From assembly GCA_007644065.1 (NCBI GenBank), contig VJWN01000006.1, positions 124,001 to 188,000 on the forward strand: a stretch of 64,000 bases of DNA, in the 5' to 3' direction. This stretch comes from Margaritispora aquatica (taxonomy: Eukaryota > Ascomycota > Leotiomycetes > Helotiales > Discinellaceae). Shown here piece after piece: positions 47,863 through 60,164 of the stretch (the first letter of the stretch is position 1; each line of letters begins with the position of its first letter). The translations under genes were made by a program, and so were the position numbers. Under the pieces are notes generated by a model that saw nothing but the letters and a program-made list of their open reading frames with translations, was not told the origin of the DNA and did no database searches.

Positions 47863-49695
47863 GTTGTATGGATTTGAATCTAAATACAAAGTGTAGATAT
47901 GCTGGGGGGAGGAGAAACGCGCTGTACCGATGTCAAGAAACACAGCTTAGAGAGATTAACAGGAGAAAAAAACAATATATGAATATGCTCGAAAATAACT
48001 AGCATTGTGGCTTCAGCTCAACGTCATGGGCTAGATGCAGAACAATCTTGAATTTCAAAAGGTCTTCAATAAACTCTAAAGAGAAACGGCCATGAGTGAA
48101 TGGCACTAGGAGAGTCTATGACGGATGTCTGTCCAATCCACAACGTGGCTGGTGCATGAGAATGGGGGAAAATGAGGGACGCAGAAGAGCCATTTGCGCT
48201 TCGAAAGGCTTTGCTCACTCTCAGTTTCCTTGAAACTGCAATAGTCTCAAGTATTAGCTCACTCGCGGCTCGTAGCTCTGGAAAAGACTGGATGTCAATT
48301 ATAGTTATGATCAAGAGAAAGAGTTTTCCGCCACCAGTTTATTTCCTAAATTTCCGTGGTCTTGTGGAAGCGAGAATGAAATGGAAGTAGATGAGAGTTG
48401 CGGACAAGGAGATCTTGGTGTAATTCCAACATAAAGAAGTGAACAATATCAAAAGCAACGGGATTAATACAGAACCATGTGAAAATCTGGAGATCAGTGC
48501 ATGAGAAGAGGGGCTCGTCAGTGACAAAGAGAATCCTCCCTCTTTCCTACCTACTCCATCGCATCGGTGGCTGACAGCTTTAGCGGCGAGCATACCAATG
48601 GTCGACAGGTGCCATGGCAGTCAAAGTCGCTCATGTAGGTAGAGTCATGAAGCTGCAAGTGAAAAGGCGCTCGGCTCGATCGTTGACGTAGAGGTCCAAG
48701 AATCTACTAGTGGGAGATCCGCCTCCAGTTTCCTCGCACACCAGCCTAACCTAAAACGTGGGAGAAGGCCCATCGAAAAGTCCGGAATAACACTTAAAAG
48801 GTCTGCCCAGCAAAATGTGAGTCGGTGGCAATAAATACGGAAAATATACATATCTCGAGATCAAGGTACCTTGAGCTACAAGTATATACCTACAGTATGT
48901 AAGAAAGGGTAGCATCGCTTGATTCTTGTGTTGCAACGACGAATGAATAAAACACAGCGAGGAGGGCTAAAGGAGGGAGAACATAATGCACGATCAACAA
49001 AGTAGAGCTAGTATTGACAGCTATGAAATTTCAAGGAGAGATGTGACGAGCTCAGTTCGTGGCCAGGTAAGGTACCGTAAATGATCAAGATCACCCAAAG
49101 GTACAGTACGAACGAGGCGTTGAAAAACGTGGATTCTCGGTATGATCACGTGATATCACTAGAGCCGAAATGGAGCCGCAACACCTTTAACTTAGGTAAT
49201 AATGAACAGTCACTCGCATTTGAACACATCCAAAAGTCGGAATACCCTCCAGTCAGTTTGTATTATAGATTCTTTCGAATCAACTGCTTTCATTTTGTGG
49301 TTTTGTCGCTCTTGTTGGTTCGTGATCTGTATTCTCTCATCATCTGATTTCATCAGTTCATCACCTCATTTTCTACCTTCCCTTCTCCCCTCATTTGGCT
49401 CGGCAGCAGCAAACAGCAGTGCAGGTCCGCAGCCACACCAACCCCCAACTCCGATTAATCCTTGTTTGATCAGCCTCTCCATGACCACTACTCCAGCAGA
49501 GCATAGCATCCCGCCGCCGCAACGACGACGACAGCATCCTATGCCTCGAGACCAACGCCACTCCCTACGCATTTGACTTCTCTCTTTCACTGCTTAGACT
49601 ATCTGCCGTTCTCTACTTTGGATGCGAGTCAATCTTTCGCTTTGCAGCCGACGTGCTGATCGTTGCGACATTTTCGATCCCACTACCTCCTCATC
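47863..49695. other. 1.8 kb intergenic, no gene recognised
   Basis: Upstream of two divergent genes (aquaporin and RING protein). Open frames are short and unsupported. A Gln/Pro-coding frame near 49,400-49,570 is probably 5' leader sequence of the RING gene. Confidence 0.45.
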
Positions 49696-52467
49696 ATGCG
49701 AACCCCTCGAGTAGTAATCGCCGGAGGATTGTTCACGGCTACTGTCTTATGGACAGTTATATACTTCCGATATACCCAAGAATCGAATGCCGTTACGACC
49801 AAGTATCGTACCGTACTCTCAGAAGACGATCTAAACCATGGCGCCTCATCCTATTTCTCCAACCTCCGCACACCATTCGCCCTCTTTCCACCTAATGCGA
49901 TCATCACCTTAACTCACGATAACACAACTGCATTTGTTGCCAGACCTGCAGCGTTCGGACCTTTACTGCCGAATAACGGACTCAAGGGCCAATTATGGAT
50001 AGGCAGCGGCTTCGGAGATGACAATCTGCGACAAGGAGCAGTAGCTGCTGGAGCAGAGGGAGAGCTTGGTTGCAGCGATGTGCCTGGATGGGTAAACAGT
50101 TTTGCGAAACTAAAAGTTTTAGCATCAGACTCAGCGAAAGCTGCTGATGCAAAGGTTACCACAAATGTTGGGAAGACGAAATCGAAGAGGGGGCCGAAGA
50201 GCGAAGATAGCCCTTTCGACGATGATACAGTACCATCCGAGCCAGTAACCAAGGGCAAGAAGGGAAAGTCGAGGCCATCTGCTGACGACGGAACCGACGA
50301 TTATCTGCATCATCCCTTGCCCGAATCGACAGTCTCCAAGTCTAACGACAAGGCACCAGCAGAGTCCAAAGGAGATCATGCAGATATCCAGTCGATTCAG
50401 GAGGGTGCAGAGATAACGGGCAAAGTTGTGTTGCTTAGTCGAGGCGGATGCGGATTCCTCGAAAAGGTCAAATGGTCACAACGGAGAGGTGCAATCGCCC
50501 TCATTGTTGCTGATGACATTCCAGGAGGGCCTTTGATCCAGATGTTTGCCCGAGGTGATACTTCGAATGTCTCCATCCCAGCTATATTTACGTCACACAC
50601 GACTGCGCACCTACTGTCTTCGCTTATTGGGCCAGGAGCATTTATCGAAGACACTATAGACGAGAACGGAAAGCCCAGTTTGAAAGTTCAACATTCAGGC
50701 AAAACAAGGAAAGCAGGAAAGAAGCTTGAATCTCATCCTACATTTACACCAACAACCGCTGCAGTAAAACCCACTTCAACCTCTCGATCCGTTGCTAGGT
50801 CTCCGTCGAAGAAGTCATCTCTAAAGCCTGAAGCCAAGGCCTCGACAGTGAAGACAGAGAAGACCGGATGGTTTAGATCATTATTCTTATCACCACATAG
50901 CTCAAAATCAAAATCTGAGAGCAGTCGGCCACCAAGCAGTGGGCAGTTGGATTGGGTCCTTGTTGACGATTGGAAGGATGATGGCAATTCTGGCTCCAAG
51001 AAGATATCCACTAAACCTAACAAGAAAGTTGATAGTAGCAAGAAAGCACCTGTAAAGAGCACACCAGAGGTTAAGACATCTTCCCCTGGTGACGACTTTG
51101 TCATTGGAGTGCAGGACTGGAGGGATCCTGATCTGGTTGGTACAAAAGAAGAGTCCTCTACAAAAGTTCCTCCAGTCAAGATTGATGGGAAGACAGATCC
51201 GACAAGTAAATTGAACACCGGAGGTCCTGTCAAAGATGGCAAGAAAAAACATCTCGGGGGAGCTCTTCAGGAAATTCCTGAATACGTTCCAGTTCTTCGG
51301 GGTGGCAGCATCACTCCAGGAAGTGGCGAGTACACTACCAAAGTTTCAGACGGAAAGTCTGAAGAGAAGGACGACGATACAAACTCTGTGGAGTCGGATT
51401 CCAAGTCAAAGGGACTTCTCACAACTATATTTGGAGATGATGAAGAGGATGTCGAGTTCCTAACACCTGTATCACCGGTCAAGATTGGTGAGGACGAGAT
51501 GGTGGACGAGGAAGATACTGAAGATGATGATGAGCGTGAAGGGCTCTGGGTGACTTTAACCCCGACAAGTGGTGCAAGTCCTTTCCTCGACACGCTCCTG
51601 GTTCTGGTGGTGAGCCCTCTGGTCACTTTAACCGTGGTGTACGCACTCCTTCTGATCCGCTCTCGCATCAGGAGGCGACGTTGGCGAGCACCAAAATCCG
51701 TTGTGGAACGATTGCCTGTAAGAACATATCAAACCATAGTTTCTGGCAACCAATCTCCGCGATTACCGAGTCCTACAAGTTCGTCGGTCACTACACCGCT
51801 TCTACAGCAATCTCCCCCCAGTCGACCGCGGCCGCGATCGCGGACCACGACAGGTATACCAGAGCCAGGTGATTTGATTCGGGTCAACTCGAATCCCCTG
51901 CAACTTCCACCAGTTCCAATTCGGTCCCCAGAGTTTGAGAAGCCATTTGGTGAAAGCGAGTGGAGAAAGCATATGAATAAGCAAGTTGAATGTGTTGTAT
52001 GCTTGGAGGAATATGTGGATGGAGTCAGTCGTGTCATGAGTTTACCATGCGGCCACGAGTTCCATGCTGCTTGCATGTAAGTTTTCTCTCACTTTGCCTA
52101 AGGACACTTTGCTAATTATATCAGAACTCCTTGGCTGACTACACGCCGTCGAACGTGTCCGATCTGCAAGAGCGATGTGGTTCGCTCTCTTGCGAGAGGA
52201 GAGCCATCCAACCCTCGCTATGAGGTATACCGTGATGACAGTGATGATGATATTCAAGAACAAGCTGTTGAAACTGTCAATGTTTCGAGATCTGCGGCAT
52301 TACCAATCTCCGCCGAAGTTGATGTTGAACAAGGCAGCACTAGTGGGTCTCCCAGCGCAGCCAGATCTCGAAGAGCGAACTTGTATGGGAGCTGGCGAAG
52401 TTTACTTTCTGGTGATTTGGGATCGAGTTCTAGACCTCCTCCTCCCGAGGAGGACCGAGACCGCTAG
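49696..52467 (+). CDS. PA-TM-RING type E3 ubiquitin ligase
   Basis: Exons 49696-52076 and 52125-52467 (48-nt intron) give 907 aa. Layout: N-terminal signal anchor (VVIAGGLFTATVLWTVIYF), protease-associated domain at about 235-315 (GKVVLLSRGGCGFLEKV, GDTSNVSIPAIF), a very long Lys/Ser/Asp-rich linker, a second membrane helix at about 631-655 (LDTLLVLVVSPLVTLTVVYAL) and a RING-H2 finger at about 766-812. The RING is C-x2-C (CVVC), C-G-H-x2-H (PCGHEFHAAC), PW and C-P-I-C; the intron falls after the H2 pair. Proteins of this design ubiquitinate cargo at Golgi, endosome or vacuole membranes. The linker is longer than I expect for the family. Confidence 0.9.
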
Positions 52468-53100
52468 AGCACGACATTTGTAATAATTTTTCATGGAACG
52501 AACTGGGACACAGTGCACATTTTTGTATGGTGTAAAGGGGCAGGACTGTTGACGGTTTTGGGAGGGTAGGGATCGGATCGGAGCACAGCGAAGGCGCAAA
52601 ACACTCGTTTACATTTCTTTTCTCGTCCCTTGATATCTTAGGGTTCTCCGGCAGCATTTCTGCAGGGGAAAGCAGGTCAGAGTTGTATGCATAGCTCAGA
52701 GGACGGTATGTCCTTATAAAGAGAAGCAGAATTTTGAATCGTCTGATCTGCAATCCTTTGGTTTCTTAATATGTGTTTTCTCCGTCCTCGTGAACCACTT
52801 GTCACATTTCGAGCGAGACAATTAGAAGTGGTCTCCCCAGTGCGATTGCTGTGCTAAACTCTTCCTTGTGTTTAAATCTTCTTGTGGGAAAATCATGTTC
52901 TTCCGATCAATCCGTCAATACACCACTCATTCATTCTTTTGGTGTTATTTTTCTTCAGTCTCACTACTCTTCCAATCTAAAACCAACCTTTTGATAGCCC
53001 ACTGCAGTACCTACTTCACCTTGTTTCACCCAATTATTCTGATACCTGAGCGGCACATCTACACCACTCAAACCTCAGTTTCTTCTAGATCATAGCCCTA
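52468..53100. other. Intergenic, no intact gene
   Basis: 633 nt after the RING gene. Could include the decayed 5' end of the NADAR remnant, but I could not recognise it. Confidence 0.4.
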
Positions 53101-53760
53101 GACTCGTGCTCATGCTCATGCTCACACAACGAAAGCGGAAAGGGAGAGGAAGAGGGAGAGGTGGTAGGAAATGGCAAGGATAATGATGAGGGTGGGCAAG
53201 GGGGAGAGGAGACAAGAGTGAAGAAGGAAAAGGTAGTCTTCGAGACAAGCGAGTATTACATGATGTGGACAAAAACGAAACTCTTCGGTGATGAGGTCAA
53301 GATGAAGACGATTCTGAATGCGGAGACTTCGAGGGAAGCAGAGGCTTTGAGGATGATTGCTAGGTGCGTTGTCTCTATCATTCTCCAATTCTAATCTCCT
53401 AGTTTGTCTCCCGATGAATAACCACAAATCCAAGCGAGAACATGAGTAAAAATTGACACAAACACACAAGCAAGCCATTCGATCAGCAAGAATAGGACAC
53501 CAACTGTGATATCATCCATCGTCAAGCACAGGGACTGACTGAAATTTAGCCAGAACGCGACGTTGAAAGAATTGTTGCTGGGCACAGGGGAGAAAATCGT
53601 CGTTGAGGTGAGTCGAGTGATCGGACTTGGGGCGTAGCCTTTAATGCGCCCGAGGTGGAAAGCAGGGAGAGCGAGTGGGATTGAAAAAACTAGGGAGGCG
53701 GCGCTTATGACGGTTAGGAGGAGGGTGAGAGCGAGGGAAAATGAGGGTTTGAAATGAGAA
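53101..53760 (+). pseudogene. Decayed NADAR (YbiA-like) domain gene
   Basis: Plus-strand pieces line up in order with the NADAR fold but in different frames. First: SEYYMMWTKTKLFGDEVK and ILNAETSREAEALRMIAR (about 53,248-53,365). Second: LKFSQNATLKELLLGTGEK and IVVEVSR (about 53,540-53,615), with a TGA just before LKF. Third, shifted by one base: SDRTWGVAFNAPEVESRESEW (about 53,613-53,674). Fourth, shifted again: AALMTVRRRVRAREN. Stops and at least two frameshifts separate them and introns do not repair all breaks. NADAR proteins act on ADP-ribose/N-glycosidic derivatives. An open antisense frame over the same bases (53391-53792) is a shadow. A sequencing error could mimic some of the damage. 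Confidence 0.6.
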
Positions 53761-54192
53761 TGAGGCTGAGGGTGAGATATAAAGTGAGACATAAGTGCGA
53801 TTGAGGTCGGATGTGGCTGCAGAGTTGGGAATTTGAGAGTTGATAAGGTGAGTGAGATTGGGGTTTGGTGGTACGGAGGTTCCGAGTTTGGGGTCGAAGG
53901 ATGAAGAAGTTTGTTGGTTTTGAATGTGCCCCTGGAGATTTTTCCGTTAGATCGGTTTTATATAACTGCGGTAGTACCTCTGTCTACCATGGAGATCTTA
54001 TATGTAAGTCGTCGTGACATCCATGTCTAAACAGCTGTTCGCTTGTTCGCTTGCTCGCTTGTCACGATACCTAAGGTACAGAGCTTAACGACCTCACGTT
54101 ACACAGCATAAACCGGCTATCGTACCTCAAACCAATCACCAGCCTTCGTTGAAATATTAATCTCAAGCTCGCATCGGAGAACATCAACGACG
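53761..54192. other. Upstream region of first zinc-knuckle gene
   Basis: No gene seen. Contains a short GTTCGCTT-type repeat near 54,040-54,061. Confidence 0.45.
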
Positions 54193-54360
54193 ATGCCCAC
54201 GGCAGCCGCAGATCGCTACGTGACGAAATGCTGCCATTGCGGGTATGAATTCTACGTCCTCAACGATAACGGTGTGCGGGATCGGGAGAAGAGGAGTTTT
54301 GACTGCATCAAACATGTTTCGGAGTGTAATGGCGTTAGACCTGCTGATGGTGAGGTTTGA
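54193..54360 (+). CDS. Small zinc-knuckle-like protein A
   Basis: Frame of 55 aa with a good start context (CGACGATGCC). It contains Y-V-T-K-C-C-H-C-G-Y-E-F, about 25 charged residues, and K-H-V-S-E-C, so the metal-ligand pattern is C-x2-C...H-x3-C. No signal peptide or membrane helix. Two relatives with the same design lie within 3.1 kb downstream on the same strand (54995 and about 57,080). Family unknown. Short length lowers certainty, but the shared pattern supports it as real. Confidence 0.55.
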   Translation: MPTAAADRYVTKCCHCGYEFYVLNDNGVRDREKRSFDCIKHVSECNGVRPADGEV

Positions 54361-54994
54361 AATCCAAATTTACGCTTGGAAAGAATGGAAAAATTAAAGA
54401 GCTGTGGAGGGATTTATATTTGGGAAGCAGTTTGGAAGCTATTTGTTGGTGTGTGTTAGGTTGAAATGATGTGTTAGATGAGGTGTCACAATTTGTATTA
54501 TGCTCGGAAAATATCTTGACTGATTATGAGTCTATAAATTACAACTCATTCTCCCTTCATATGAATCATAGTATATACTAAAATCTGTCGCGCAAAGTTG
54601 GAATTCTTTCACAGCAGTTGTCACAAAACTTAAGCAGTTTCGCTGTCTTAATTCACAACAAAATCGGGAATCACTTCGAGTCGTATCAGTGAATCAAAAG
54701 CTCTCTAACCACCTACTCTGAGAGGTATAAATGCACTTCTACTACTCCTAGATGCTAGATTTCCTTGCCATCATCAACATAGCATCTGCCTGCATTTGAC
54801 TACATTGAGCAACTGTCAAAACATATCCCATTGATACCATCTCGCACACTACGAACGTCCCCATAAAGAGCATACAACCAACCTTTACGATAGAGCAAGA
54901 AGTTCCTACACGACCGCGACCCAAGATAACTTCGTCAATAACATCCACTTCACTTACCCATCTACCCAGATAGACCGGCGATAAGGCCAACAAA
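54361..54994. other. Intergenic between zinc-knuckle genes A and B
   Basis: 634 nt, no further gene seen. Confidence 0.5.
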
Positions 54995-55189
54995 ATGCCC
55001 GAAGCCTATGTCACAAAATGCTACATCTGTCATGAACAGTTTTGGGCCAAGGAAAACACCCAAGTCGAGCGTGACGCAGCCAGTATGCAATGCGTCATGC
55101 ACATTAGAGAAGATCACAACCCTTCACCTCCTCCCCACCGCATTCGGAAACCGGGCCTGGATATGGCATCCAAAGGAGATGAGAAATGA
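54995..55189 (+). CDS. Small zinc-knuckle-like protein B
   Basis: Single-exon frame of 64 aa (start context CAAAATGCC). It opens with Y-V-T-K-C-Y-I-C-H-E-Q-F, nearly identical in layout to protein A, and after about 25 residues has M-H-I-R-E-D-H, giving C-x2-C...H-x4-H in place of H-x3-C. The tail is Pro/Arg/Lys-rich. Function unknown; a Zn-binding recognition module is the simplest reading. Confidence 0.55.
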   Translation: MPEAYVTKCYICHEQFWAKENTQVERDAASMQCVMHIREDHNPSPPPHRIRKPGLDMASKGDEK

Positions 55190-57079
55190 CCTGAGGGTGA
55201 GTTTAATGGAGCAGGTGGCTATTGTTGGTCGGCGCTGGGTTCGGGTTGTGTTGTGAAATGACGGTGGGAAATACACGAGGGTGGGTTTGGTCTTAGCGAG
55301 GATAAGGCGAGCTTCAGGTCAGGAAGTTGCTCTTTGCATATATGATGTTGAGAAAGAACAGAAGGGCGAGTTGGGGTTTGCGTGCTGGACACCGACCTGG
55401 TGTTTCGTTGCTTGCAAGGGCTAAACGAGATCTGGAATTTGGAGTGCCCTAGACTGAGTAGATAGATAGCTTGTTGTCGAGCTTGCGTGATCATCTTCGT
55501 TGATTCTGTATGCCAAAAAATGTGCACGTTTATCTTAGTTGGATTGTAAATTATGATCTTCTATCTTTAGATCTTAGTTCAAAAATCCCAGGCTGTAGTG
55601 GGAGGAGGCATTCTGATTTAAGCCAGAAGTTCTTCGTTTTCTATGCAAGGAGCAGGGCGCTACTCGGGTGCGTAATACCTTGGACTTTTCAGCATTAGCT
55701 TAAAGATAGATATTTCAACTACATCAATAAGACACGTGTTTAGTTTGGTGTAAACACTATGGATAGAATGAGTCTATATTTGTAATGAATAAAGTCTCTT
55801 GTTTAATAACCTATTATTATTTGGCCAACAACTGGTAAATTCCAAATCGAAAGAGTTGGGTTTGTACTCGGTCAGTGCTTTGCTTGCACTTATGGGAGTG
55901 CAGCAACATCAGAGTAAAAAGTAAAAGTGGGAAAGTCGTTCGTTGTAATAAAAGATGCAGAGAATCCCACTATTCCAAATCTTGAGACGTAACACATCAT
56001 AGACGAGCTATTCAGAGCATTAGCGAGAAACAAATCTTCGCCCTCCACCATTCACAAAGGATCTTTGGATGGTAACAATGTTGAAGGATAACGTAACTAT
56101 AAATTCTCGTCGAGATATTGTCTTGTGGTAGGAGTTGACGTAAACATTGTGGACATAAAGGAAACCATTTCGTCTCCAAAAATCACGCACTTGCGCTGGA
56201 CTTTTGTAGTGCTTTGTGACACACAAATGATTTCCGATAAGGCATGAGGAATTCGACAAATGAACTCCGAGGATGAGACATATTCAGCTCATTAGATAAC
56301 AGCCAGAATACAATCTGACAAAGTAAATATGAGAACTGACAATGATAACAAGGCTAAACACAAATACGTATCGGCAACGAGCTTGCTCTGCCGATTTCGC
56401 GACGACGTGTTTCACTCAACCGCTGAATAAGTCCCTTCTACCTCCCCTCACCTAGTAAAGAAGTATTCAATCGAAGATCAAAAGAACGGATGATAGGCCG
56501 CAAATGCTTAGATCGGCGATCCTTTAATTCTTTTTTTAGACGGTGCAATAGGACCAGCTTCCTCGAGTCCCGAAAGTCCACTCCTTCTCAACTCTATGGT
56601 CTATGGTCAGAATTCCCCTAAAATTTCCATTTCTACTTTTCGCTATGTGAAGTTTCCACTGTTCTCACGACTTCCACAGGTGCGCCCCGGAGACCTTGTG
56701 ATATGCCTATTGAACTTCCAGACCACACGCCCCGACCGATGACCGAGTCCCAGCCAATACACGCGGGCCCGGTAACTTGTCACTGGTCAGCATTGCGTGA
56801 TTTGCGGGCCTTGAACAGCTGAGCGTTGCATTGCAAATGTTTTTTCTTTCTGGTTTTGAGAGGGGGAATTTATCCGGCGGTTGAAGAAGCATCGGGAGCA
56901 TCGAGAATGACGAAAAGCTTAGGGTCACTCAGGTCGCACAAGAAGTCACTTTGACCTCAAAGTAAATAGATAAACAAACGGAACACGACATTGTTTGGCC
57001 AGCGGTGAACTTGGATACCCTCGCTACAACTCAAACAGAGAAATCCTCTCTTCACACTCGTTTGCAGCACATCAAAAAT
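55190..57079. other. 1.9 kb without a recognised gene
   Basis: Open frames are short on both strands and unsupported. Confidence 0.45.
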
Positions 57080-57427
57080 ATGCCACCTAAAGCTTATAGC
57101 ACGACTCCGTACGTTGTACCCATCTACCCCTCCACCCCTCCAGTTCTACTATCACGTGGCAGCCGATCATTCAGCCATGTCTTCCATCCCTGAGAGACAG
57201 CACGTTGCTGAAACACTTGAGTCGAGTATACGAGCAGTGCAGAGAGAAAAGGGCTGACAGCAACAAGCGTAGCCAAATGCCACTATTGTGGTCGGGTCTT
57301 CATGTGCAAGAATGAAACAGGCAACGAAGAGAAGGATCGCGAACGAGAAGGCTTTCGTGCACTAGCACATATGGGAGAGTGTACGTTGAATCCTCAAAGC
57401 CCAAGTTACATCCCTCCGTCAAAATGA
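57080..57427 (+). CDS. Small zinc-knuckle-like protein C (structure uncertain, approximate coordinates)
   Basis: Coding-like sequence V-A-K-C-H-Y-C-G-R-V-F-M is followed by a charged stretch and A-H-M-G-E-C-T-L, ending at a TGA near 57,427: again C-x2-C...H-x3-C. Two N termini are possible. One starts at 57080 (MPPKAYSTTP) and splices at a GTACGT donor to an AAG acceptor near 57,265. The other starts at 57177 (MSSIPERQ) without splicing. I could not settle the phase between the CxxC part and the later part within about two bases near 57,300, so a frameshift cannot be excluded. Confidence 0.4.
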
Positions 57428-58220
57428 TGGCGGTCTTCGATCTTTTCTTAAGGATGGTGAGAACGATAGGGTGGAATCAAAGAAGCACCCTCAGTTCCAT
57501 TCCATCAGGAATGGAATGGAACCTGAAAGTGTGTGCGATCCACACGTGACAGGTCTTTGTTTGGCACACTCATTGACACGAAAATGCTCCTCGAATAGGC
57601 CCATACCAACCACCAAAAGTACCCAGAGTCATTTCCGGATATAATACTGGAGGATGAGTGGATGAGTGGATGAGTAGATGAGTAGATGAGCAAAGTTTGT
57701 ATGCTCCAAGGTTGTCGATCAATCTAAAGAGAAGAGCTGAACCCAACAAACAACCTTAATTGAGACGACCTACTCCACATCACTTACCAACATTCGACCA
57801 TTCGATTATTCGATCATTCGATATCTTTGTACGACCAACCTTCTTAACTTAGCCGTCACGTTATCCTATTCTTTCTCGCATTCGGTAAAAGAAATCTGCC
57901 TGGCACACCTGGAATGCAATATCGCGGGGTCACACAAGAGACTCAATTGGGGTTGAGCACAGCCTGGAACCCCCTGCTCTAACGCCAAAGGCCGACAATG
58001 GGCGCCTTTGACCAACACAAAGCCATTGCTGTGTCCTTTCAGCATCTCATCATCTCATCATGGCTACTCTCAGCCCCGTCGCTATAATCTTGGACTTCTT
58101 GCATCTCCGGTCATAGTTGTTGGTGTTGTCGGGCAGGCAGTTTTCTAGAAGCGCATAAGAAGCTTCTTGAGATCCTCTATTGTGGCTAAGACAAGAACGC
58201 TTAGAGTTTTGGAGGTAGCT
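57428..58220. other. Intergenic with short tandem repeats
   Basis: 793 nt. Contains about five GATGAGTG/GATGAGTA repeats (57653-57690) and ATTCGA repeats near 57,792-57,822. No gene recognised. Confidence 0.6.
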
Positions 58221-60164
58221 ATGAAGCCGTTACTTGATTTCACGAGGTTCACGGTATGCGCTTTGTGTGCAAGTGGTAAGTTGGTGTTTTAGTAGTGTTT
58301 GTTTGTCGCTAATTCTTGAAGTTGTTCTTGGTCAAGAGTGCCGAACGTCAAGTGCTTCGGATAAATCGACCATTCCCTCAAGTGTTTCTATATACAACCA
58401 AACAGACACAGACAAAAAGCTAGGCAACTGCTCGACAATCAATGGGAATCTCTTTATCAATTCGGATTATGTTGGCACTCTGAACATATCGACAATTACC
58501 AATATCACGGGAGACATCTATGTTCAAGCATCAGGACTTACAAGTCTCAATCTCGATAACCTACTTTACGTCGACGAAATCCGAACCAATAATTATGGCA
58601 ATTTTACTTCTCTTTCTCTTTTGCAATTGATGAAAGCAAATGAAATTTCGGCATCTTCAAAATCGCCTATGAGTATCAATGCTCCAGCACTTGTCACCGC
58701 CCGTCGCATCCAGCTTACGGGCAACTACTCTTCGTAAGTGCTTATATATCATTTTTTTGCATTTGGCTGACATACAAGTTTAAAATTTCCACGTCTGGAA
58801 AACGGAAATTTCACTTTGAATTCTGTTGGTGCCTACGACTCTTCTTTCAAGTTATTGGCAATATCCTTGCCATCATTGAAGACATCATTTGAACTCAAAA
58901 TATATGGTAATATCGAAAGGTAGGCGAGATTTCCCGATTTAATATGTCAGAAAGATAGCTAATTGTAGACAGTATTGATGTGCCGAAACTCGCCACTTCC
59001 ACAGGCAGTATAGGCATTACCTCGTATCGGCCCCTCAACCTGTCTTTCCCTTCCCTCGTAAATGCCGGAACATTTGAGCTCTCAAATGTAGCCAAGTATG
59101 TGCACTTTACCTACACTAGCAATCTCAATCCCAACACTAATATTTCCCAGCCTCTCCGTACCTCGCCTTCAAACTGTCGAAGACCTCGAAGTGTCTGTCT
59201 TCTCGCCACTAAAGCTCTCCCTCCCCGCCCTCATAGCAAGCAATAAAATCCAGATAAGCGGCAACGTAACCAAGTACCTGCTCCCCTTCCCCTGGTCTTT
59301 CTGTCCACTCGCTAAGACTCACGCAGCGTTCTTCTCCCCGTCCTAACAAAATGCACCACCCTCCTCTCAATCTTCTCCAACTTAAAAGTAGACTGCGCCT
59401 CCGCGGCCTCCGCACATTCCCACATCCTCCAACACCAAAAAGCCGATGGCGTGCAATCAACCTCAACACCACACTACACCTGCGAGCAAAGATACGTATG
59501 GGACGAAGACGCCTTCATGCGCCGCCACAATCTATCCATGGGTCTGGGATTCGGGCTCGGTATCGGCATCCCGTTAGTCATAGTTGTGGCGTGTTTGGTG
59601 TGGGTGTTTTGGAAGAGGTGGTTGTGGAGGCGGGAGCAGGATCATGCAGAGTGGAGACGTGGTGGCTGGGATACGGATGGGATGGATGCGTATCTCAAAG
59701 AGCAAAAGCGTATCATCAAGGAGCGCGAGCAGGCTGCCAAGTTGGCTGCTAGACTTGCGGAAGTGAATGCGAGGCGTGAGAGGAGAGAGGAGGAGCTGAG
59801 GCGGAAGATCAGATTTCAGAGGGGCGAGAGTCCTGATTCGGATTTGACGAGTTTCAGATTAGTCGCTGTGAGACCGGCGGGGTTGTCAGTGCCAGTGCCT
59901 GCAAGGACTCCGGTGGTGCTATCGACACCGACACCGACACCGACACCAGTGCCGACGGTGCCCTTGACAGGCAGAGAAGAAGATGGAAATCCCGATGATC
60001 CACCGCCGCAGTATGAGTGGGAGGCTGTAGGAGGGAGGTCGGATGCGGGAGCGGGATCGGACGTGGGGGAGGGGAGTAATAGTAATAGCAGGTGGCGGGA
60101 TGGAGGAGGGCAATTTACAGAAGAGGAGACAGAATTATTGAAAGGCAGAAGAAGTGCGCGATGA
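58221..60164 (+). CDS. Receptor-like membrane protein with ECM33/L-domain ectodomain and PPxY-bearing tail
   Basis: Six exons (58221-58275, 58322-58733, 58779-58919, 58973-59095, 59151-59273, 59327-60164) join in frame to 563 aa. A signal peptide (FTVCALCASVVLG) precedes an ectodomain of receptor-L/leucine-rich-like repeats resembling Ecm33/Sps2: GNLFINSDYVGTLNIS, GDIYVQASGLTSLNLDNL, SISTNIT-like N-glycosylation sites and ISGNVTNVLLPVL. After a Cys-containing stalk comes one membrane helix at about 356-382 (GLGFGLGIGIPLVIVVACLVW), then a basic stop-transfer, a Lys/Glu/Arg coiled coil (about 395-450), a Thr-Pro repeat and a P-P-Q-Y motif near 520. Ecm33 relatives are normally GPI-anchored; this one has a cytoplasmic tail. 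Introns 1 and 2 end in AAG. Possible cell-wall sensor. Confidence 0.82.

Noticed and set aside
50733..51242. Minus-strand 169-aa frame inside the RING gene
   Set aside because: Shadow of the low-complexity linker of the PA-TM-RING protein.
53391..53792. Minus-strand 133-aa frame resembling a membrane protein
   Set aside because: It is antisense to ordered NADAR-like blocks on the plus strand, and its hydrophobicity follows from their codons.
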